Below the pieces are notes generated by a model. That model saw nothing but the letters and a program-made list of their open reading frames with translations, did no database searches and was not told the DNA's origin. From the NCBI GenBank assembly GCA_002171675.1, contig NHDX01000011.1, positions 1 through 8,772 of the forward strand: DNA of 8,772 bases, read 5' to 3'. Below are positions 6,659-8,772 of the stretch, piece by piece. The DNA comes from Chloroflexi bacterium TMED70. GTDB lineage: Bacteria; Chloroflexota; Dehalococcoidia; Lucifugimonadales; Lucifugimonadaceae. Within the stretch, counting starts at the first letter, position 1, and every line of letters begins with the position of its first letter. The translations under genes were made by a program, and so were the position numbers.

Positions 6659-7846
6659 ATGAAAATTGAAAAAATTGAAATTAGATATTTAGAATCAAAG
6701 CTTGATAAATCTTTTGCTTGGTCTCAAAGATGGACTGATATCAGAAATTTAATTGTAATTAAAGTTTTTACTGATGATGGAATAATTGGATGGGGTGAAA
6801 CTTTTGGTTCACAAGAAAACGTAAAAGCAATATCAACAATACTTAAACTTTCTATAGGTGAAGATCCTAGAAAGTTTGGGATGATTTGGAATAAGTTATA
6901 CAGGGCTACATTTCAAGGTCATGTTTATGCGAAAAGTGCAGTTTATGCTATTAGTGCTTTAGATACAGCTTTATTAGATATTGTTGGTCAATACGAGAAT
7001 AAAAGTGCATCAGATATTTTAGGTGGAAAAATTAGGGAAACAATTCCAGTATATGCGACTGGATTATATTACGTTGATGATTATGCTTTTAAGCCTTTAA
7101 TTGAAGAAGCTGAAATGCATGCTAGCAATGGATATAAAGGAATGAAAATGAAAATTGGAGCATTAACTCTAAAAGAAGATGCTCATAGAGTAAAAGAGGT
7201 AAAAAGAGCTATAGGTGACGATGTAAGGCTTATGTTTGACGCAAATGAGGCGTACGATCCCATTACTGCGGTTAAGTTTGCAGATATGGTATCAGATACG
7301 GACCTTGAGTGGTTTGAGGAACCTTGTGCTTCAAGAGACAATATTGCTAACAGATATGTAAAAGATAATTCTATGATACCTATCTCAGGAGGTGAAAGTT
7401 TATCAACCAGATGGGATTTTGCATCTCGCTTATCAGATTCAATATTTGATATTATTCAACCAGATATTTGTGCAGTTGGTGGTCCTTCTGAAATGGTAAA
7501 AATAGGAATAATGGCTCAATCATTAGGAGTTAAATTTTTTCCACATTTTTGGGGATCTGGAATATCTTTTTCTGCTGCTTTACACTCAATTTCTGTTCAA
7601 CCACTAAGTCAAATTGGAATGCAAGATATTCCTTATGAAAATGAATCTGTATTGGAGTGTGACAAAACTCCACATCCTATAAGAGAAAATTTGACCAATG
7701 ATATTTTTACTCATAATGATAGCAGAGTAGAAGTCCCCACATCTCCAGGTCTTGGTATACAAGTTGATGAAACTGTTCTAAGTAAATTTACTATTGGATC
7801 GGTCACTGTAGTTGATAAACCATCCGATGGTCAAAGAGTGTTTTAA
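6659..7846 (+). CDS. Mandelate racemase-type enolase-superfamily enzyme, galactarolactone cycloisomerase-like
   Basis: This 395-residue enzyme has an N-terminal capping domain (about 1-125) and a (beta/alpha)7beta barrel (about 130-370). Such enzymes abstract a proton alpha to a carboxylate held on Mg2+, leading to racemisation, dehydration or lactone opening. The key residues are present: the general base motif K163-M-K165, metal ligands D194 (FDAN), E220 (WFEEP) and E246 (SGGESL), and a D269/H296 dyad (QPDICAVGG and FFPHFWGSG). KxK plus the His-Asp dyad marks the mandelate racemase subgroup. The segments DDGIIGWGETFG, FFPHFWGSGI and the C-terminal ECDKTPHPIRENL and GLGI resemble D-galactarolactone cycloisomerase and sugar-acid dehydratases, as I remember them. 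The substrate is probably a sugar acid or its lactone, in line with the uronyl hydrolase operon upstream, though the genes are not adjacent. A weak CGGA precedes the ATG. rsmA follows after 16 bases. Confidence 0.9.
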   Translation: MKIEKIEIRYLESKLDKSFAWSQRWTDIRNLIVIKVFTDDGIIGWGETFGSQENVKAISTILKLSIGEDPRKFGMIWNKLYRATFQGHVYAKSAVYAISALDTALLDIVGQYENKSASDILGGKIRETIPVYATGLYYVDDYAFKPLIEEAEMHASNGYKGMKMKIGALTLKEDAHRVKEVKRAIGDDVRLMFDANEAYDPITAVKFADMVSDTDLEWFEEPCASRDNIANRYVKDNSMIPISGGESLSTRWDFASRLSDSIFDIIQPDICAVGGPSEMVKIGIMAQSLGVKFFPHFWGSGISFSAALHSISVQPLSQIGMQDIPYENESVLECDKTPHPIRENLTNDIFTHNDSRVEVPTSPGLGIQVDETVLSKFTIGSVTVVDKPSDGQRVF

Positions 7847-7848
7847 TT

Positions 7849-7854
7849 TATAAT
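7849..7854 (+). promoter_or_regulatory. rsmA: Perfect TATAAT just upstream of rsmA
   Basis: TATAAT fills most of the 16-base gap between the enolase-superfamily stop and the rsmA ATG, ending eight bases before the ATG. Transcription from it would begin one or two bases before the ATG, giving an almost leaderless rsmA-ispE message. No good -35 hexamer is seen in the end of the upstream gene. Since the two genes are in the same direction, rsmA may also be read from upstream. Confidence 0.35.
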
Positions 7855-7862
7855 TACAACAT

Positions 7863-8615
7863 ATGAAAAAAAAATTAGGCCAAAATTTTCTTCGGAATAA
7901 AGATATATCAAAAAGAATTGTAGATCTTTCAAATATACCAAATGATGTTGAAGTAATTGAAATTGGCCCAGGAGATGGTTCTCTGACAGATAATCTTATA
8001 AATCTTTCTAACAATTTACTTTTACTAGAATTTGACAATGATTTAATTCAACCGTTAAGAAATAAGTATGAATCAAGTAATATTAGTATACTAAATGCAG
8101 ATGCAAGAACCTATTGCGTTCCAGATAATAAAAAATACTTTGTGATTGGCAATTTACCATATTATGCAGCAAATATAATTATTAGAAATTTTCTTTATCA
8201 AAAAAATATTAAATCAATGGTTTTTACGGTTCAAAAAGAAGTAGGGGAACAAATCGTTGCCCCTGATGGTAAAAAATCATATTTAAGTTTTTTGATCCAA
8301 TCTGTAGCTCAAGTTGAAAAATTATTAATTATAAAGAATAAAGAATTTTACCCTATTCCCAAAGTTGATTCAATGACAGTTAAAATCACTCCTTTAGGAA
8401 TTGAAAAAAATGATGAATATACTAATTTTGTTAGAAAATGTTTCTCTAATCCGAGAAAAAAAATAACTAATTCCTTTTCAAGAGGTTTAGAAATAGATAA
8501 TGAATTAACAAAAACAATTATTAATGAATCATTAATTGATGAAAACCTAAGGCCTCAACATCTTAAACTAGATGATTGGCAAAGACTATATGAGGTTTAT
8601 TTGAACTATGTATAA
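7863..8615 (+). CDS. rsmA: 16S rRNA (adenine1518/1519-N6)-dimethyltransferase RsmA (KsgA)
   Basis: This 250-residue enzyme uses S-adenosylmethionine to dimethylate two adjacent adenines in the loop of the 3'-terminal helix of 16S rRNA, a late small-subunit maturation step. The N-terminal KKKLGQNFL (2-10) is the family signature. The SAM-binding loop is EIGPGDGSLT (33-42), the ribose acid is in LLEFDND (54-60), and the catalytic motif is GNLPYY (96-101). FYPIPKVDS (162-170), NPRKKITNSF (196-205) and RPQHLKLDDWQRLYE (230-244) mark the C-terminal helical domain. Length is at the short end of the usual 255-275. An in-frame TAA at 7851-7853 pins the ATG, and no Shine-Dalgarno sequence is present. 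The codons after ATG contain a run of nine A. ispE overlaps its end by eight bases, the common rsmA-ispE arrangement. Confidence 0.97.
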   Translation: MKKKLGQNFLRNKDISKRIVDLSNIPNDVEVIEIGPGDGSLTDNLINLSNNLLLLEFDNDLIQPLRNKYESSNISILNADARTYCVPDNKKYFVIGNLPYYAANIIIRNFLYQKNIKSMVFTVQKEVGEQIVAPDGKKSYLSFLIQSVAQVEKLLIIKNKEFYPIPKVDSMTVKITPLGIEKNDEYTNFVRKCFSNPRKKITNSFSRGLEIDNELTKTIINESLIDENLRPQHLKLDDWQRLYEVYLNYV

Positions 8616-8772
8616 AGCTAAAAGTTTTGCAAAAATAAATTTAGGACTAGAAATACTAAATAAAAGGAATGATGGCTTTCATTCCATAAAAACGATAATG
8701 ACTAAAATTTCTTTATTTGATGAAATAGATATACGAAAATCATCAAAAAATTCTGTTATTCAAGCTGGTATA
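8608..8772 (+). CDS. ispE: 4-diphosphocytidyl-2-C-methyl-D-erythritol kinase IspE, N-terminal part (3' end outside window)
   Basis: Fifty-five codons are visible, starting with ATG inside the last codons of rsmA (ATGTATAA) and running off the window. The N-terminal block SFAKINLGLEIL (6-17), then NDGFHSIKTIM (21-31) and ISLFDEIDI (34-42), matches the GHMP-kinase family IspE, including conserved K9 in the AKIN motif and H25 in DGFH. IspE phosphorylates the 2-hydroxyl of CDP-methylerythritol in the non-mevalonate isoprenoid pathway. The ATP-binding glycine-rich loop and catalytic Asp lie beyond the window. A possible weak Shine-Dalgarno GAGG sits at 8592-8595, rather far upstream; the eight-base overlap suggests translational coupling to rsmA. 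Adjacency of rsmA and ispE is common in several bacterial phyla, which supports the call. Confidence 0.93.
   Translation, partial: MYKAKSFAKINLGLEILNKRNDGFHSIKTIMTKISLFDEIDIRKSSKNSVIQAGI

Noticed and set aside
7778..8038. 86-residue - strand reading frame spanning the enolase-superfamily/rsmA junction
   Set aside because: It overlaps two well-supported genes in antisense, including the conserved RsmA N-terminus, and has no recognisable features.
1..8772. Reassigned stop codon (no gene here ends in TGA)
   Set aside because: All tryptophans in conserved motifs that I checked are TGG and no conserved frame needs reading through TGA; TAA/TAG use fits AT-rich composition and a sample of seven genes.
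1..8772. Mobile element, CRISPR array, phage or defence genes
   Set aside because: No terminal inverted repeats, transposase or integrase motifs, regular direct repeats, or change in composition between genes were seen.

Overview
This is an AT-rich bacterial window (roughly one third G+C by eye) with densely packed genes. It holds seven readable genes plus the start of an eighth, and both ends cut through a gene. I found no mobile element, CRISPR array, tRNA or rRNA. No stretch longer than about 120 bases lacks a gene. The taxon cannot be fixed from the sequence. The mix of an rsmA-ispE junction, lepA, a mandelate-racemase-type enolase-superfamily enzyme and a GMC oxidoreductase would fit a free-living, probably marine, heterotroph with a low-GC genome. 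An AT-rich Chloroflexota lineage of the SAR202 type is one plausible guess, because expanded enolase-superfamily families are known there. That is inference only.

Left block (1-3805, + strand) looks like one operon. It has the C-terminal half of a GH88/GH105-type unsaturated glucuronyl/rhamnogalacturonyl hydrolase, a GMC-family FAD alcohol dehydrogenase whose ATG shares one base with the preceding stop, and a thiamine-diphosphate enzyme of the acetolactate synthase-like family 12 bases further on. The two internal genes have clear Shine-Dalgarno sequences. Together they suggest breakdown and oxidation of uronic-acid-containing sugars, but the substrate is unknown. A 43-nt imperfect hairpin follows the operon.

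Centre (3904-6542) holds lepA (elongation factor 4) on + and a divergent galU-like UTP-glucose-1-phosphate uridylyltransferase on -. They converge tail to tail and overlap by four bases, sharing a CTAG that contains both stop codons.

Right block (6659-8772, + strand) holds a mandelate racemase/galactarolactone cycloisomerase-like enzyme with a full metal-ligand set, then rsmA (16S rRNA dimethyladenosine transferase), then the first 55 codons of ispE, which overlaps rsmA by eight bases.

The most interesting non-coding signal concerns lepA, galU and rsmA. All three have starts pinned by in-frame stops within 12 bases upstream. None has a Shine-Dalgarno sequence, and each has a -10-like hexamer 5-8 bases before the ATG, as expected for leaderless transcripts. 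I see no clearly undescribed multi-gene system. The candidates below are modest.
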